DNA from: Eggerthellaceae bacterium UBA3686
Lineage (GTDB): Bacteria > Actinomycetota > Coriobacteriia > Coriobacteriales > Eggerthellaceae
Length of the DNA: 27,199 bases
Direction of reading: 5' to 3'
NCBI GenBank assembly: GCA_002371495.1
Contig: DFIX01000029.1
Location: 1 to 27,199 of the forward strand
A model generated the notes under the pieces. It was not told the origin of the DNA and searched no databases. It saw only the letters and a program-made list of their open reading frames with translations. Position 1 is the stretch's first letter; every line of letters starts with the position of its first letter. Positions 6,898-14,669 of this stretch are shown in pieces. The translations under genes and the position numbers were made by a program.

Positions 6898-8457
6898 GTG
6901 AATGGAGCATCGGAAAATACGGGGAAGTCGGCCGCGTGCGTTCGCGTTTCAGGTATGGGGTCGCGGGTGTGCGCAGCGGTTCTTGCCTTTGCGCTGTGCG
7001 GGGCGCCGCTTGCGGGCGCGGTAGCCTTCGCCGACGACGAGCTGCCCGAAGAAGAGCCCTTGTCGAGCGAAGCCGTCCCTTCGGAGGAGCCCTCTGATTC
7101 CAGCTCGTCGGCGAGTTCGGAGCCTGGCGGCAGTTCAAGCTCGAGCCCTATTCCCGATTCCGAACCTGATTCCGCTGCCGAGCAGCAACCTGCTTCCGAC
7201 CCCGTTCCCGATTCCGGCTCCGAGCCGAGTCCCGACGCCGAACCCGACACGGGCTCGACGGGCGCTGCAGAAGCCGCCGAGGCCTCGCTCGCACCCGAGG
7301 GCGAAGATGCTGCGGCGAGCCAGGCGAGCGCATCCGAGTCTTCCGATTCCGAGGAGAAGAGCGCTTCCTCGGAAGCGGCAAAGCCCACCAAGCCCAAATC
7401 CGAGACGGCGACGAAGGTGAAAGCCGAGAAACCGACGCGCGAACAGCGGGCTGTCGACAAGGGAGCGCAGGCAGAGGCCGTTTTCGCCCAGATGGAGCGA
7501 GTGAAAGCCGACTTGGCGAAAAAACAATCCGCCTACGACAGGGCAAAGCAGGTATACGACGAGGCGGTCGCGCGGCGCGATGCGCACCGCGGGGAGCTCG
7601 ATGAAGCAGAGAAACGGCTCGGCCAATTGCGCGAAGAGCTTGCCGAGGTCGTCGTGGACATGTACAAGCGCGGCGGCGTGGCGCCCTACTTGGATGTACT
7701 GTTCAAGGCGACGACCCACGAGGAGTTTCTGTCGGCATGGCAAATGCTCGAAGAGGTATCCGACTGCGGCGGGGACGAGTTTGCGGCGCAAATCGAGGTG
7801 GTCAAAGCCCTGAGCGAAGAGACGGCCCAGTACGACGAAGCGGTCGAAAAAGCGCAAGAGGCGATGGAGAAGACCAAGTTCTCGCTCGACCGAGCAAGGC
7901 TCACGTACCTCTCGCTTGCGCCGCACGTCTTCTCGCTGAAGATGGAGGCCGCCGAGCTCGCGGGCGATGCGGCGGCGCTCGAGAAAGCGAAGGCCGATTT
8001 CGAATCGGCGCGCGCCGAGCTCGACAAAGCGCTCGACGAGGGATTGGCGAAGGGCATAAGGCAGGAAGGCGAGGGGATTTTCGCCCATCCGTGCCCGGGC
8101 GCCACGTATTCGAGCGGATTTGGCTACCGTACATTCGACCATTCGTACCACCTGGGCCTCGATATGGCCACAGCGGAAGGCACGCCGTACTACGCAGCTG
8201 ACGACGGCGTTGTGACGGACGCCACGAACGGCGGCGGCTACAACGGCGGCGCCGGCAACTGGGTCGTCATCGACCACGGCGACGGCGTCGTAACCAAGTA
8301 CATGCACTCGCTTGCCACGCTCGTCAGCCCGGGCGACTATGTCGTGCGCGGCCAAAACATCGGCCTGGTGGGCAACACGGGCGACTCATACGGTGCCCAC
8401 CTGCATTTCCAAGTGGAAATCGGCGGCACTGCCGTCGATCCGCAGATTTACCTGTAA
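6898..8457 (+). CDS. Secreted M23 (LytM) peptidase with coiled coil, PcsB/EnvC-like
   Basis: A 519-residue exported cell-wall hydrolase. The N-terminus has a signal peptide with hydrophobic core VCAAVLAFALCGAPLAGAVA. Next comes a low-complexity Ser/Glu/Pro linker (about residues 45-165), then a long coiled coil (~199-380), then the M23 domain (~390-519). Zinc ligands are H418 and D422 (HLGLD) and H503 in HLHF (with H501), with the family stretches TYSSGFGYR and GLVGNTGDSYGAHLHF, so it looks active. The GTG at 6898 follows a TATAAT box closely; an internal ATG at 6955 would still leave the signal core intact and cannot be excluded. Coiled coil plus M23 suggests a role in septal peptidoglycan cleavage with activity controlled by the coiled coil. 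Confidence 0.9.
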   Translation: MNGASENTGKSAACVRVSGMGSRVCAAVLAFALCGAPLAGAVAFADDELPEEEPLSSEAVPSEEPSDSSSSASSEPGGSSSSSPIPDSEPDSAAEQQPASDPVPDSGSEPSPDAEPDTGSTGAAEAAEASLAPEGEDAAASQASASESSDSEEKSASSEAAKPTKPKSETATKVKAEKPTREQRAVDKGAQAEAVFAQMERVKADLAKKQSAYDRAKQVYDEAVARRDAHRGELDEAEKRLGQLREELAEVVVDMYKRGGVAPYLDVLFKATTHEEFLSAWQMLEEVSDCGGDEFAAQIEVVKALSEETAQYDEAVEKAQEAMEKTKFSLDRARLTYLSLAPHVFSLKMEAAELAGDAAALEKAKADFESARAELDKALDEGLAKGIRQEGEGIFAHPCPGATYSSGFGYRTFDHSYHLGLDMATAEGTPYYAADDGVVTDATNGGGYNGGAGNWVVIDHGDGVVTKYMHSLATLVSPGDYVVRGQNIGLVGNTGDSYGAHLHFQVEIGGTAVDPQIYL

Positions 8458-8486
8458 GCGAGGCGCCGGCGTTAGGTGCCAGCTCC

Positions 8487-9246
8487 TCATTCCTCCATGC
8501 TCTCGCGTAGGATGGCGGCCACGTCGTCGCTCGTGAGCTGTTTGAAACCTGATGGCAGACAGGCGATGGTCGCGGTCACTTCGTCGATCTGGTCGGCTTT
8601 CAATCCCAGTTCGGATAGCGTGCGGTGCGCACCGATTTCGCGCGTCCACGCTTCGAGGGCTTCGATGCCTGCAAGCGCGATTTCGGCGTCGTTCCTGTCG
8701 GTATCGTCGATGTTCCACACGTTTGTCGCAAAGCGGCGGAATTGGAAGAGTGCTTCGGGCGTGGCGTCGTAGATGTGACGGTAGTAGTTCGCGGTTATCG
8801 CTGCCGGTGCCGGCGGCTGTGACGACGTTGCCGAGCGGGATGGGCCGCGCATCGGCGGCCACCGGCTCGAAGCGCACGAAGTACTTGTCCCAGAACGCGT
8901 CTTCGTCAAGATCTTCGGTTGCGGCCAGTGCGATGACCTTGCAGGCGTCCATGACGCTCCCGCCGCCGACGGCCAAAATGTAGTCGACGCCCTCGGCCCC
9001 CGCGAGGGCGGCGCCTTTCATCACTTTCGCGAGCGTGGGGTTGGCCATGATGCCGCCGAACTCGACGATTCGCTTGCCCGGGAGTGCCGCCACGATGCGG
9101 TCGAAGAGCCCCGTTCGCTTCACGCTGCCGCCGCCGTAGGCGATCATCACGACATGCGCGCCTGCGAGCTCGTGTTCCAGCGCGGTTTCCAGCTGTCCTT
9201 TCCCGAAGTAGAAGCGCGTGCTGTTCTCGAATACGAAGTTTTCCAT
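8487..9246 (-). pseudogene. Iron-containing alcohol dehydrogenase, middle deleted and frame lost
   Basis: The N-terminal part (from ATG 9246, with AAGGG upstream) reads MENFVFENSTRFYFGKGQLE and includes the NAD-binding signature VDYILAVGGGSVMDACKVIA and VVTAAGTGSD. The C-terminal part, in another frame, reads NYYRHIYDATPEALFQFRRF through ALAGIEALEAWTREIG to a proper stop at 8487. The two meet near 8800. About 130 residues of the usual ~385 are missing, including the region with the metal-binding Asp/His residues, and the frame is broken at the joint. It therefore cannot be a working enzyme. It lies 15 nt downstream of the esterase fragment in the same orientation. Confidence 0.88.
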
Positions 9247-9261
9247 GTTCAAACCCTTCCC

Positions 9262-9942
9262 TTAGAGCTGTTTTTCCCAGAAACGCACGGCGCGGTCGAG
9301 CCAGCCTTCCGCCGCCGCGCGATTCTGCAGGTAGTTGCACACTTCCACGGTCATGTCGGGATCGATGTAGTTGTACCAGGTAAGGACCAGGGTGCCGAGC
9401 GTGGCACCGCTCATGTAGCCGCGCTGCACGGGAAAGAGGAGCCTGCCCCAGTTGCCGAAGGCGGGATCGTTCGCGACCTCGTCGATGGGGGTGTCGCGCG
9501 TATAAACGGCCGGGGCCGCGCTGGCGGCCGATGCGCTCCCGGAAGAGGCCGACGCGCCCGCGCTTGCGGCCCTGGTCGCCTTCGTCTCGCCGAAGAAGTG
9601 CGGCAGCGCGTTGTACAGGTACTCCTGCACGGCGTCCAGGTCGTGGTAGCCGCCGTCCTTCTGGTAGAACATGTAATGGTCACGCGTGAAGGCGCCCCTT
9701 CGCAGCATCTCGTCGGCCATGCCGATGCTCTGGCTCTTTACCGCGTCCTGGGTTCCCACGGCGTGGTAGATGAAGTAACCCCGCTCGTCGAGACGCTTGT
9801 CGGCCACGAGCTGCTCGATGAAGTCGACGTTTCGGGCGAACTGGAAGTCGCCGTAGCCGCCGTAGTACCAGCACGACCCGCTCATGGGTAGAAAATAGCG
9901 GATGTAGTCGACGTCGTGGCAGAAGGACATCCACGTGGTCAT
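9262..9942 (-). pseudogene. Esterase (alpha/beta hydrolase) fragment lacking the nucleophile region
   Basis: Starts at TTWMSFCHDVDYIRYFLPMS, which in feruloyl-esterase/esterase-D-like proteins comes immediately after the GFSMGG nucleophile elbow. The acid and base regions remain (VGTQD and KDGGYHD), followed by ALPHFFG. After an Ala/Ser-rich joint, the last ~80 residues (DPAFGNWGRLLFPVQRGYMS, TWYNYIDPDMTVEVCNYLQN) look like the beginning of a different alpha/beta hydrolase, cut off before its core. The open frame is thus probably a chimera of two damaged hydrolase genes joined to an AKR stub upstream. Possible translation of the 226-residue frame cannot be excluded, but catalysis is not expected. 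Confidence 0.65.
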
Positions 9943-10129
9943 GGGCGTTATCGGGCGTGCCGTAGCATTCCGCCGTGTCGAAAAAGGTGCAGCCAGCGTC
10001 GACTGCCGAGGCGATGAGCTCCCTCATCTCGCGCTTGTCGGCGGGCGCGCCATAGGCGTGCGACATGCCCATGCAGCCCAATCCCACGGCCGATACTTCC
10101 AGGCCCTGTCCCAGCATTCTATAGTTCAT
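9943..10129 (-). pseudogene. Aldo/keto reductase N-terminal stub
   Basis: ATG at 10129 with GGAAAGGAACC upstream opens MNYRMLGQGLEVSAVGLGCM, followed by GMSHAYGAP and TFFDTAECYGT, a clear AKR N-terminus including the catalytic Asp and Tyr. Homology ends after about 55-60 residues, where the sequence switches into the esterase fragment in another frame. No catalytic Lys or His remains. Confidence 0.75.
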
Positions 10130-10199
10130 GGCGGTTCCTTTCCAATTTCGCCGAATTCCGTCCAGCCCCCGTGCCAACGGTGGTTTCGCAAAGCGCTTG

Positions 10200-10352
10200 T
10201 TAAATGCCGAGGCCAGCGTACCAGGCGTCGATCTTGCCGAGCGAACTCGACACCTCGTCGCCGCGAAGCGCGATGCCGCCGAGCACGGTTCCCGTCGCCA
10301 TTGCGCCAACCAAACCGACGAAAGATCTCCTGCTAATCGTTTTCATGCGCAT
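10200..10352 (-). pseudogene. Tat signal peptide with a 20-residue tail (truncated secreted protein)
   Basis: A 50-codon frame with a good ribosome site (GGAAGGG) starting MRMKTISRRSFVGLVGAMAT. It carries a twin-arginine motif and hydrophobic core, followed only by EVSSSLGKIDAWYAGLGI and a stop. A Tat leader with no folded domain is not expected to be functional, so I treat it as the stub of a lost redox enzyme. It begins 22 nt after the flavodoxin-like gene in the same orientation. A genuine small exported protein is possible but unlikely. Confidence 0.5.
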
Positions 10353-10374
10353 TTTGCCCTTCCATTCGCTTCGT

Positions 10375-10824
10375 TTAAAGTCTGCTCGCCAGCTTGCGCG
10401 CTTCGGCGGCATTGCCGGCAAGGCCCAGGTACTCCATGCCGTAGTAACCTGCGAAGCGGCTCATGGTGTATTCCACGCGGGCGAACATGTCGCGCGTGGG
10501 CGCCGACCCTTGGAACAGGACCGCCAGGCGCTTGCTGGAAAAACCGCCCATGGGCACCGGGCCGTAGCAGCGATCAAGTAGGTTGCGCATCATGCCCGAA
10601 AGGTCGTGCCAGTATACGGGAGACCCCATGATGATGGTGTCGGCAGCTCGCATCTTCTCCAACACTGAATCGAACTCGTCGTCGTCGAAGTCCTGGCCGT
10701 AGTCGTACACCTTGGTGGTACCCAGGTTTACGGTATCATAGGCGTGGTCAACCAGAAGCTCGGTCGCAAGCACCGCCGTGTTGCCGTTGGCATTGGGGCT
10801 GCCGTTGATGAATAGCGTTCCCAT
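10375..10824 (-). CDS. Flavodoxin-like / NAD(P)H-dependent FMN reductase family protein
   Basis: A 149-residue predicted FMN-binding redox protein. The phosphate-binding loop is INGSPNANGNTAVLATELL at the N-terminus. MRAADTIIMGSPVYWHDLSG in the middle is the second flavin-contact segment, and NLLDRCYGPVPMG follows. It is a little short for the family (usually 170-200), but the beginning and fold order are complete. AGGAAGGAACC precedes the ATG. It is one of the few intact genes in a decayed stretch; the physiological partner is unknown. Confidence 0.82.
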   Translation of the reverse strand: MGTLFINGSPNANGNTAVLATELLVDHAYDTVNLGTTKVYDYGQDFDDDEFDSVLEKMRAADTIIMGSPVYWHDLSGMMRNLLDRCYGPVPMGGFSSKRLAVLFQGSAPTRDMFARVEYTMSRFAGYYGMEYLGLAGNAAEARKLASRL

Positions 10825-10884
10825 GCAGGTTCCTTCCTAGGACAAGTGGCCGCTTGGTGGCGGCCCCGAAGTCTCGAGCATTTG

Positions 10885-11094
10885 CTACATCGTGCTTTTG
10901 ATGAAGCCGAGCAGGCCACCGACCACGGTGAGGTCGGTGTGGTCGTAGCAGACGGAAGCGTCGGTGTCGATGAGCCGGTAGCCTGCCGCGAGCGCATCGG
11001 AGACGCAGCGCTCGGTGGTCTCGTCGTCGATCTGGAAGACGCCGTAGCCCAGCATCGGCATCTGCATCCCGTTCGAAAGCTCCGTGTACTCCAT
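10885..11094 (-). pseudogene. Aldo/keto reductase reduced to its two ends (in-frame internal deletion)
   Basis: The 69-codon frame starts MEYTELSNGMQMPMLGYGVF and continues QIDDETTERCVSDALAAGYR, LIDT, then jumps to CYDHTDLTVVGGLLGFIKST and stops. Both ends match the intact 283-residue AKR at 15389-16240 almost residue for residue, so an in-frame block of about 214 codons (~642 bp) has been removed. The intact copy has GACAC-type sequence at both would-be breakpoints, consistent with deletion between short direct repeats. The ribosome site (AAAGGACG), start and stop survive, so a small protein could still be made, but the catalytic Tyr, Lys and His are lost. Confidence 0.88.
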
Positions 11095-11211
11095 TGTGTC
11101 GTCCTTTCCAGTCGGTTTCTGTTCTACGTATAGTTTCGCTTGTGATATAGCAGTTGTACAATGCTTTATGCGAAACTTGCCATACATGAAACGCATACTG
11201 GAAGGACCGAT

Positions 11212-11354
11212 ATGGATTTAGAGTAATTGCGGCAGCTCGTAGCCGTGGACGAGGCGGGCACCATGTCGGGCGCTGCGCAGAGGGCGCACATCACCCAGCC
11301 GTCGCTCTCGCGTTCCATGCAGAGGCTCGAGGCCGAGCTGGGATGCGAGCTGTT
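11212..11354 (+). pseudogene. LysR-type regulator stub with stop at codon 5
   Basis: ATG GAT TTA GAG is followed by TAA at 11224-11226. The frame then continues LRQLVAVDEAGTMSGAAQR, ITQPSLSRSMQRLEAELGCE before homology ends near 11354. This is the HTH of the intact LysR at 16360 (MDLEQLKQLVAVDEAG...). It is divergent from the deleted AKR exactly as the intact LysR is divergent from the intact AKR, so the pair is a decayed duplicate of that module. The ligand-binding domain is entirely missing. Confidence 0.85.
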
Positions 11355-11428
11355 GCGCTGGGTGAGGGGTTCCGCATAAGCGACAGGTCGCCAACGGCAG
11401 AAAAGGCTTGGGCATTCTTTTGCGCAAG

Positions 11429-11485
11429 ATAGCTTAGAAAGGCTTGCAGGGGTTTAAAGAACCTCTCTGCCAAGCGCAGGTCGAC
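11429..11485. repeat. ~58-bp palindromic repeat, copy 1
   Basis: Contains ATAGCTTAGAAAGGCTTGC, then GGGTTTAAAGAACC and CTCTGCCAAGCGC. The second copy at 14670-14730 has the same order (ATAGCTTAGAATGGCTTCC, GGGGCTTAAGAAACCCC, TCTGCAAAGCGC) in the same orientation, with roughly 80% identity by eye. Each copy can fold, the GGCTTG.. and ..CAAGC arms pairing around the central TTTAAA/CTTAAG. The two copies lie 3.2 kb apart around the alkylation-repair genes. Confidence 0.6.
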
Positions 11486-11527
11486 AGAGGGGTTTAGCAT
11501 GTTTAGCCGGGGAAATGCGCCCCTTCG

Positions 11528-11563
11528 TCATTCCCACTCAACTGTCACAAGGCAAGTTTCCAT
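11528..11563 (-). pseudogene. 5' end of a lost gene (11-codon frame with strong ribosome site)
   Basis: AAAGGAG (11571-11577) sits 7 nt before ATG 11563. The frame reads METCLVTVEWE and stops at 11528. An ATGA overlap starts a second short frame (MTKGRISPAK...) that ends within about 25 codons, inside the palindromic repeat. The ideal initiation signals and the elaborate upstream region suggest a real gene start whose body has been removed. I do not recognise the peptide. Confidence 0.35.
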
Positions 11564-11598
11564 CCACAAACTCCTTTCTGTTTCGTGCTCACTCGTGT

Positions 11599-11620
11599 CG
11601 CCACGTGCATGCACGTGGCG
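11599..11620. promoter_or_regulatory. Perfect 22-bp palindrome
   Basis: The half-site CGCCACGTGCA is followed immediately by its exact reverse complement, with no spacer. It lies 35 nt upstream of the short minus-strand frame at 11563 and could be a protein-binding operator or an mRNA hairpin in that gene's leader. Confidence 0.6.
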
Positions 11621-11630
11621 TTTCGTTATT

Positions 11631-11795
11631 GGGGAGTATTTTGTCGGACAGCTTCAGGGGTGTACCCACCTGTACTCACCACTGAGTACACTTTCTGTAC
11701 TCAGCCCTCGGGGAGTGATCACGAGACCCTCGGGGAGTAGTCACAGCCGCAGGTCAGTGATGGGGAGTATTACTCATTTTTAAGAGGTGAGTACG
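11631..11795. repeat. Cluster of GGGGAGT and TGTACTCA repeats (operator array or insertion-sequence end)
   Basis: This is the main content of the gene-free stretch 11381-11825. GGGGAGT occurs at 11631, 11710, 11732 and 11762; the middle two belong to a 12-bp direct repeat CCCTCGGGGAGT spaced exactly 22 bp. TGTACTCA occurs at 11671 and 11696 and inverted at 11683-11690, making the dyad TGTACTCA-ccac-TGAGTACA. Read on the minus strand, the units are nnACTCCCC upstream of the short gene start at 11563. Repeated transposase-binding units of this sort occur at ends of some insertion sequences such as the IS21 family; a multi-site operator is the alternative. No transposase gene is present. Confidence 0.5.
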
Positions 11796-11825
11796 GTTGC
11801 AGTCGGTTTTGAGCGTACGGCAATA

Positions 11826-12389
11826 CTATCTGCCCCAGCTAGCGGGATCGATGGCCGTGCCACGCTTCGGGCGGTAAAAGCACGACACGTCGACGCCTTC
11901 ATGCTCGAGCAGCTTCACCTTCATGTCGATGCCCCCGCCGAATCCGGTGAGGCTGCCATCGGCTCCGACGACGCGGTGGCACGGGGCGATGATGCAGAGC
12001 GGGTTGTGTCCGACAGCCCCGCCCACGGCTCGCGCAGAAGAGCGCTTGCCCGTCTCGGACGCAATGCGGTTCGCAATGTCGCCGTAGGTGGTCGTTTGCC
12101 CGTAGGGGATGTCGAGCATGGCCTCGCGCACGCGCAGCTGGAAGGGGGTCGCGTTCGCCGAGAGCGGAAGCTCGCGCGGGTCGGGCGCCTTGCCTTCGAA
12201 GTACCGGTCGAGCCATGCGCGCGCCTGGTCGAACACGGGCAGGTCGTCGTTCGGCTCCATCTCGCCGTCGACGCCATAGCCGAAGTATCGGTCGTTTCCG
12301 AACCAGCAGCCCACGATGGCCTCGCCGTCGCTTGCCAGCGTGAGCGGACCGATGAGCTCGGATTCGTATTCGGTGCGGTAGGTCGTCAT
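11826..12389 (-). CDS. ogt: Methylated-DNA--[protein]-cysteine S-methyltransferase
   Basis: A 187-residue suicide repair protein that removes alkyl groups from O6-alkylguanine. The active-site motif IAPCHRVVGADG gives C137 as acceptor. The DNA-binding part reads LDIPYGQTTTYGDIANRI and AVGGAVGHNP, followed by LTGFGGG and a short C-terminal extension (SCFYRPKRGTAIDPASWGR). I chose ATG 12389 (MTTYRTEYESE), which overlaps the stop of the upstream Ada-AlkA gene by ATGA and has AAAGGAG before it; a longer in-frame start at 12476 lies inside the neighbour. The overlap implies translational coupling of the two repair genes. Confidence 0.93.
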   Translation of the reverse strand: MTTYRTEYESELIGPLTLASDGEAIVGCWFGNDRYFGYGVDGEMEPNDDLPVFDQARAWLDRYFEGKAPDPRELPLSANATPFQLRVREAMLDIPYGQTTTYGDIANRIASETGKRSSARAVGGAVGHNPLCIIAPCHRVVGADGSLTGFGGGIDMKVKLLEHEGVDVSCFYRPKRGTAIDPASWGR

Positions 12390-13984
12390 GATATCTGTTC
12401 TCCTTTCGGTTTCGGCACCTGATCGCTGAGCGAATTCCAAAGGCAGACGACCGCGTAGCTTCGCCACGGTCGGCACGGCTCCATGGCTTCGAGTCGCTCT
12501 TTCGGCGTCATATCGGGAAGGGCATGCGCGACGCCGGAGTCCTTCTCCAGGAACGCGTCGGGATACGAGTACGCGCGCATCGCGATGTAGTTTGCCGTCC
12601 AGGGACCGATGCCCTTCACCGACAAGAGTGCGTTCATCTGCTCGACCGGGTCGGCGAGCGCGTCGAATCGAAGGTCTCCCGATACCGCCATGCGGGCTAT
12701 CTCCGCTATGACCGAAGAGCGCGTGCGAATGACGCCGAGCGGGCCCAACGTCCCTGCGAGGTCATCGATGGCGGTGATTTCTTGCGCAGATGGCCATGCG
12801 CGATCGAGACCCTCGACGCCGGTACGGACTTGCTGGCCGATCGCCTCGACGATGCGGGCCGCAAGCTTGTTGGCTGCGGCAACGCTCACCTGCTGGCCGA
12901 GCACGGCGCGGCAGCACGTCTCGAAGGGATCAAAACACCCTGGCAAGCGCGTCCCGCACACATTAGCCCCAGGACGTATCGTGTTGAGCGAAGCGAGACC
13001 TCCGTACACGGTCTCCGGGTCGCAGTTGAGGTCGAACATCCTGCGCACGCGGGCCACCACCATCGAAGTTGCCGGCAACAGCGATTCAGCCATAGAGAGC
13101 ACGAGCTCGTTATGGCTAGGATCGTTTTCCACCCGTATCCAACCAAAAACATCACTGCCGTCGGGCATTACCATGCGAGCTGTCCGTGCATACGACTCTT
13201 CTCCCACCGCCTCGACGCCGGCAAGAGCGCGGTCACGGAAGAACGCTAGCAGCTCGCCAAAGTACAGGGGAGGACGGTAGCCGAGCTTCAGTCTGATTGC
13301 CGCTCCGGCATTGGGAGCGTCGGTGCCGCGGTTCTTCGCAAGCCTTCGCTGTTCTGACGGCACCAGACTGTAATGGCTCTTGAACGCGTCGTTGAACCTG
13401 CGCGTGCTCTTGAAGCCCGCCGATTTCGCGACCTCCGCCATTGGTAGGTCGGTGTCAGCGAGCATCGCCTTCGCGAGCCGCAACCGGCACGTTGTGAGGA
13501 ATTGCATGGGTGTGACGCCGAACTCGTCTTGGAACACGCGGCGGACATGGCGGTCGGTGTATCCGAGGCGGGCAGACAGCCTCTCCAGGCCATCTCCTGC
13601 GGTGCATTCCTCTTGAATCATTGCGGCTGCTCGTCGCGCGAGGCTTTTGCGGGCATCGGCGCTCGACAGGCCGGGGGCCGTTTCCGGACGGCACACCAGG
13701 CAGGGGCGGAAGCCCGCCTCTTCGGCTTCTGCTGCGGTTGCGTAGAACGTGACATTCTCGATCTTCGCATGGTAAGGACACACCGACCGGCAGTAGACAC
13801 CGGTGCTCGATATCGCCGCATACACCCGCCCGTCGAAGCGTGCGTCGCGCGCCTCGAACGCGCTATAGATCGCGCGCTTGCGCTCGGGCGAGCTGTTCAG
13901 AGACTCCGACGACAATCCAGCATCTAGGTATTCAAAAGCGGCTTCGCGTTCCGCGGAGTTTTGCATAAACGACTTGTCTTTCAT
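12386..13984 (-). CDS. Ada-type regulator/DNA-3-methyladenine glycosylase fusion (Ada N-domain + AraC HTH + AlkA)
   Basis: A 532-residue fusion. Residues ~35-110 form the Ada zinc/methyl-acceptor domain, with C65, C69, C95 and C98 (STGVYCRSVCPYH ... GFRPCLVCRPE). Residues ~115-220 are an AraC-type HTH (RLSARLGYTDRHVRRVFQDE, EVAKSAGFKSTRRFNDAFKS). From about 235 on comes AlkA, with the HhH motif LLSVKGIGPWTANYIAMRA and the following FLEKDSGVAHAL, whose Asp is the expected catalytic residue. It should sense methylphosphotriesters, activate the adaptive response, and excise alkylated bases. ATG 13984 (MKDKSFMQN) has AAAGG/GCAGG upstream; an in-frame ATG at 14026 is possible. Ada-AlkA fusions are known in actinobacteria. 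Confidence 0.92.
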   Translation of the reverse strand: MKDKSFMQNSAEREAAFEYLDAGLSSESLNSSPERKRAIYSAFEARDARFDGRVYAAISSTGVYCRSVCPYHAKIENVTFYATAAEAEEAGFRPCLVCRPETAPGLSSADARKSLARRAAAMIQEECTAGDGLERLSARLGYTDRHVRRVFQDEFGVTPMQFLTTCRLRLAKAMLADTDLPMAEVAKSAGFKSTRRFNDAFKSHYSLVPSEQRRLAKNRGTDAPNAGAAIRLKLGYRPPLYFGELLAFFRDRALAGVEAVGEESYARTARMVMPDGSDVFGWIRVENDPSHNELVLSMAESLLPATSMVVARVRRMFDLNCDPETVYGGLASLNTIRPGANVCGTRLPGCFDPFETCCRAVLGQQVSVAAANKLAARIVEAIGQQVRTGVEGLDRAWPSAQEITAIDDLAGTLGPLGVIRTRSSVIAEIARMAVSGDLRFDALADPVEQMNALLSVKGIGPWTANYIAMRAYSYPDAFLEKDSGVAHALPDMTPKERLEAMEPCRPWRSYAVVCLWNSLSDQVPKPKGEQIS

Positions 13985-14044
13985 CCTGCCCGCCTTTCTT
14001 TCGATGCAAATGTAACCGATGAGCATTCGAATGAATAGCCAAAA

Positions 14045-14090
14045 TCGGACATCGATTCAATCGTTGTCATACTACGATTTCGATGTCCGA
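14045..14090. promoter_or_regulatory. Nested inverted repeat in the divergent ada-alkA / NimA-like intergenic region
   Basis: Perfect 11-bp arms TCGGACATCGA (14045-14055) and TCGATGTCCGA (14080-14090) enclose a second perfect pair AATCGT/ACGATT (14059-14064 and 14074-14079). It lies midway between the two divergent genes and is a good candidate operator, perhaps for Ada autoregulation. It does not resemble the E. coli Ada box as I know it, so the binder is unassigned. Confidence 0.6.
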
Positions 14091-14174
14091 AAACGACTAG
14101 CTCGCATGCCGTTGCACGGGTAGAATCGACGGCGTTGTCAACCACCAACCACCGGCAAAAGGGAGGCCAAGGCT

Positions 14175-14651
14175 ATGAGAAGGAAGAACCGCGAAGTTAC
14201 GGACATGAATGAAATCCTTGACATCCTGCGGAGCTGCGACACGATCCGTCTCGGATTGACTGGCGCGGACGGCCCCTACGTGGTTCCTGTTTCGTTCGGG
14301 CTCGACCTGGGCGGCGAGAAGCCTGTTGTTTACTTCCATTGCGCTCGCAAGGGCATGAAGGTCGATCTGTTGGCATCCGACAAGCGCGTGTGCATCGAAG
14401 GCGACATCTTCCTCGGCTACGAAGTGGAGACGCATGGCATAACGACGCGCTACGAGAGCGCAATCGACTTCGGGGAATGCGAGGTTGTCGAGGACGACGC
14501 TGAGATTCTCAAAGGTCTGCAGCTGATCTGCGAGCACTGCGGTTTCGAAGACGTGCCGCTCGACACCTGCTGGGGGCTCTCTGCCGTGCGCATCTACCGC
14601 ATCACGCTCGACGCCATCACGGGCAAGCGCAACTTGCCTGGCAGCGAATAA
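14175..14651 (+). CDS. Pyridoxamine 5'-phosphate oxidase-family (NimA-like) flavin protein
   Basis: A 158-residue split-barrel protein of the kind often annotated as 5-nitroimidazole resistance (NimA-like). The pattern is MRRKNREV at the start, IRLGLTGADGPYVVPVSFGL, then VYFHCARKGMKVDLLASDKR with the family His, and CIEGDIFLGYEVETHG. GGGAGG precedes the ATG. The family binds FMN or haem; the physiological substrate is usually unknown, so no specific reaction is claimed. It is divergent from the alkylation-repair operon. Confidence 0.85.
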   Translation: MRRKNREVTDMNEILDILRSCDTIRLGLTGADGPYVVPVSFGLDLGGEKPVVYFHCARKGMKVDLLASDKRVCIEGDIFLGYEVETHGITTRYESAIDFGECEVVEDDAEILKGLQLICEHCGFEDVPLDTCWGLSAVRIYRITLDAITGKRNLPGSE

Positions 14652-14669
14652 AAGGCATTCCAGGTTGTC

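Noticed and set aside
6551..7138. A single 195-codon minus-strand protein
   Set aside because: Only the last ~84 codons resemble TorD; the rest is hairpin sequence and antisense of the M23 signal peptide and linker.
11291..11500. A 69-codon minus-strand protein across the LysR stub and repeat
   Set aside because: It is antisense to the LysR remnant, and its resemblance to the second repeat copy is explained by the DNA repeat.
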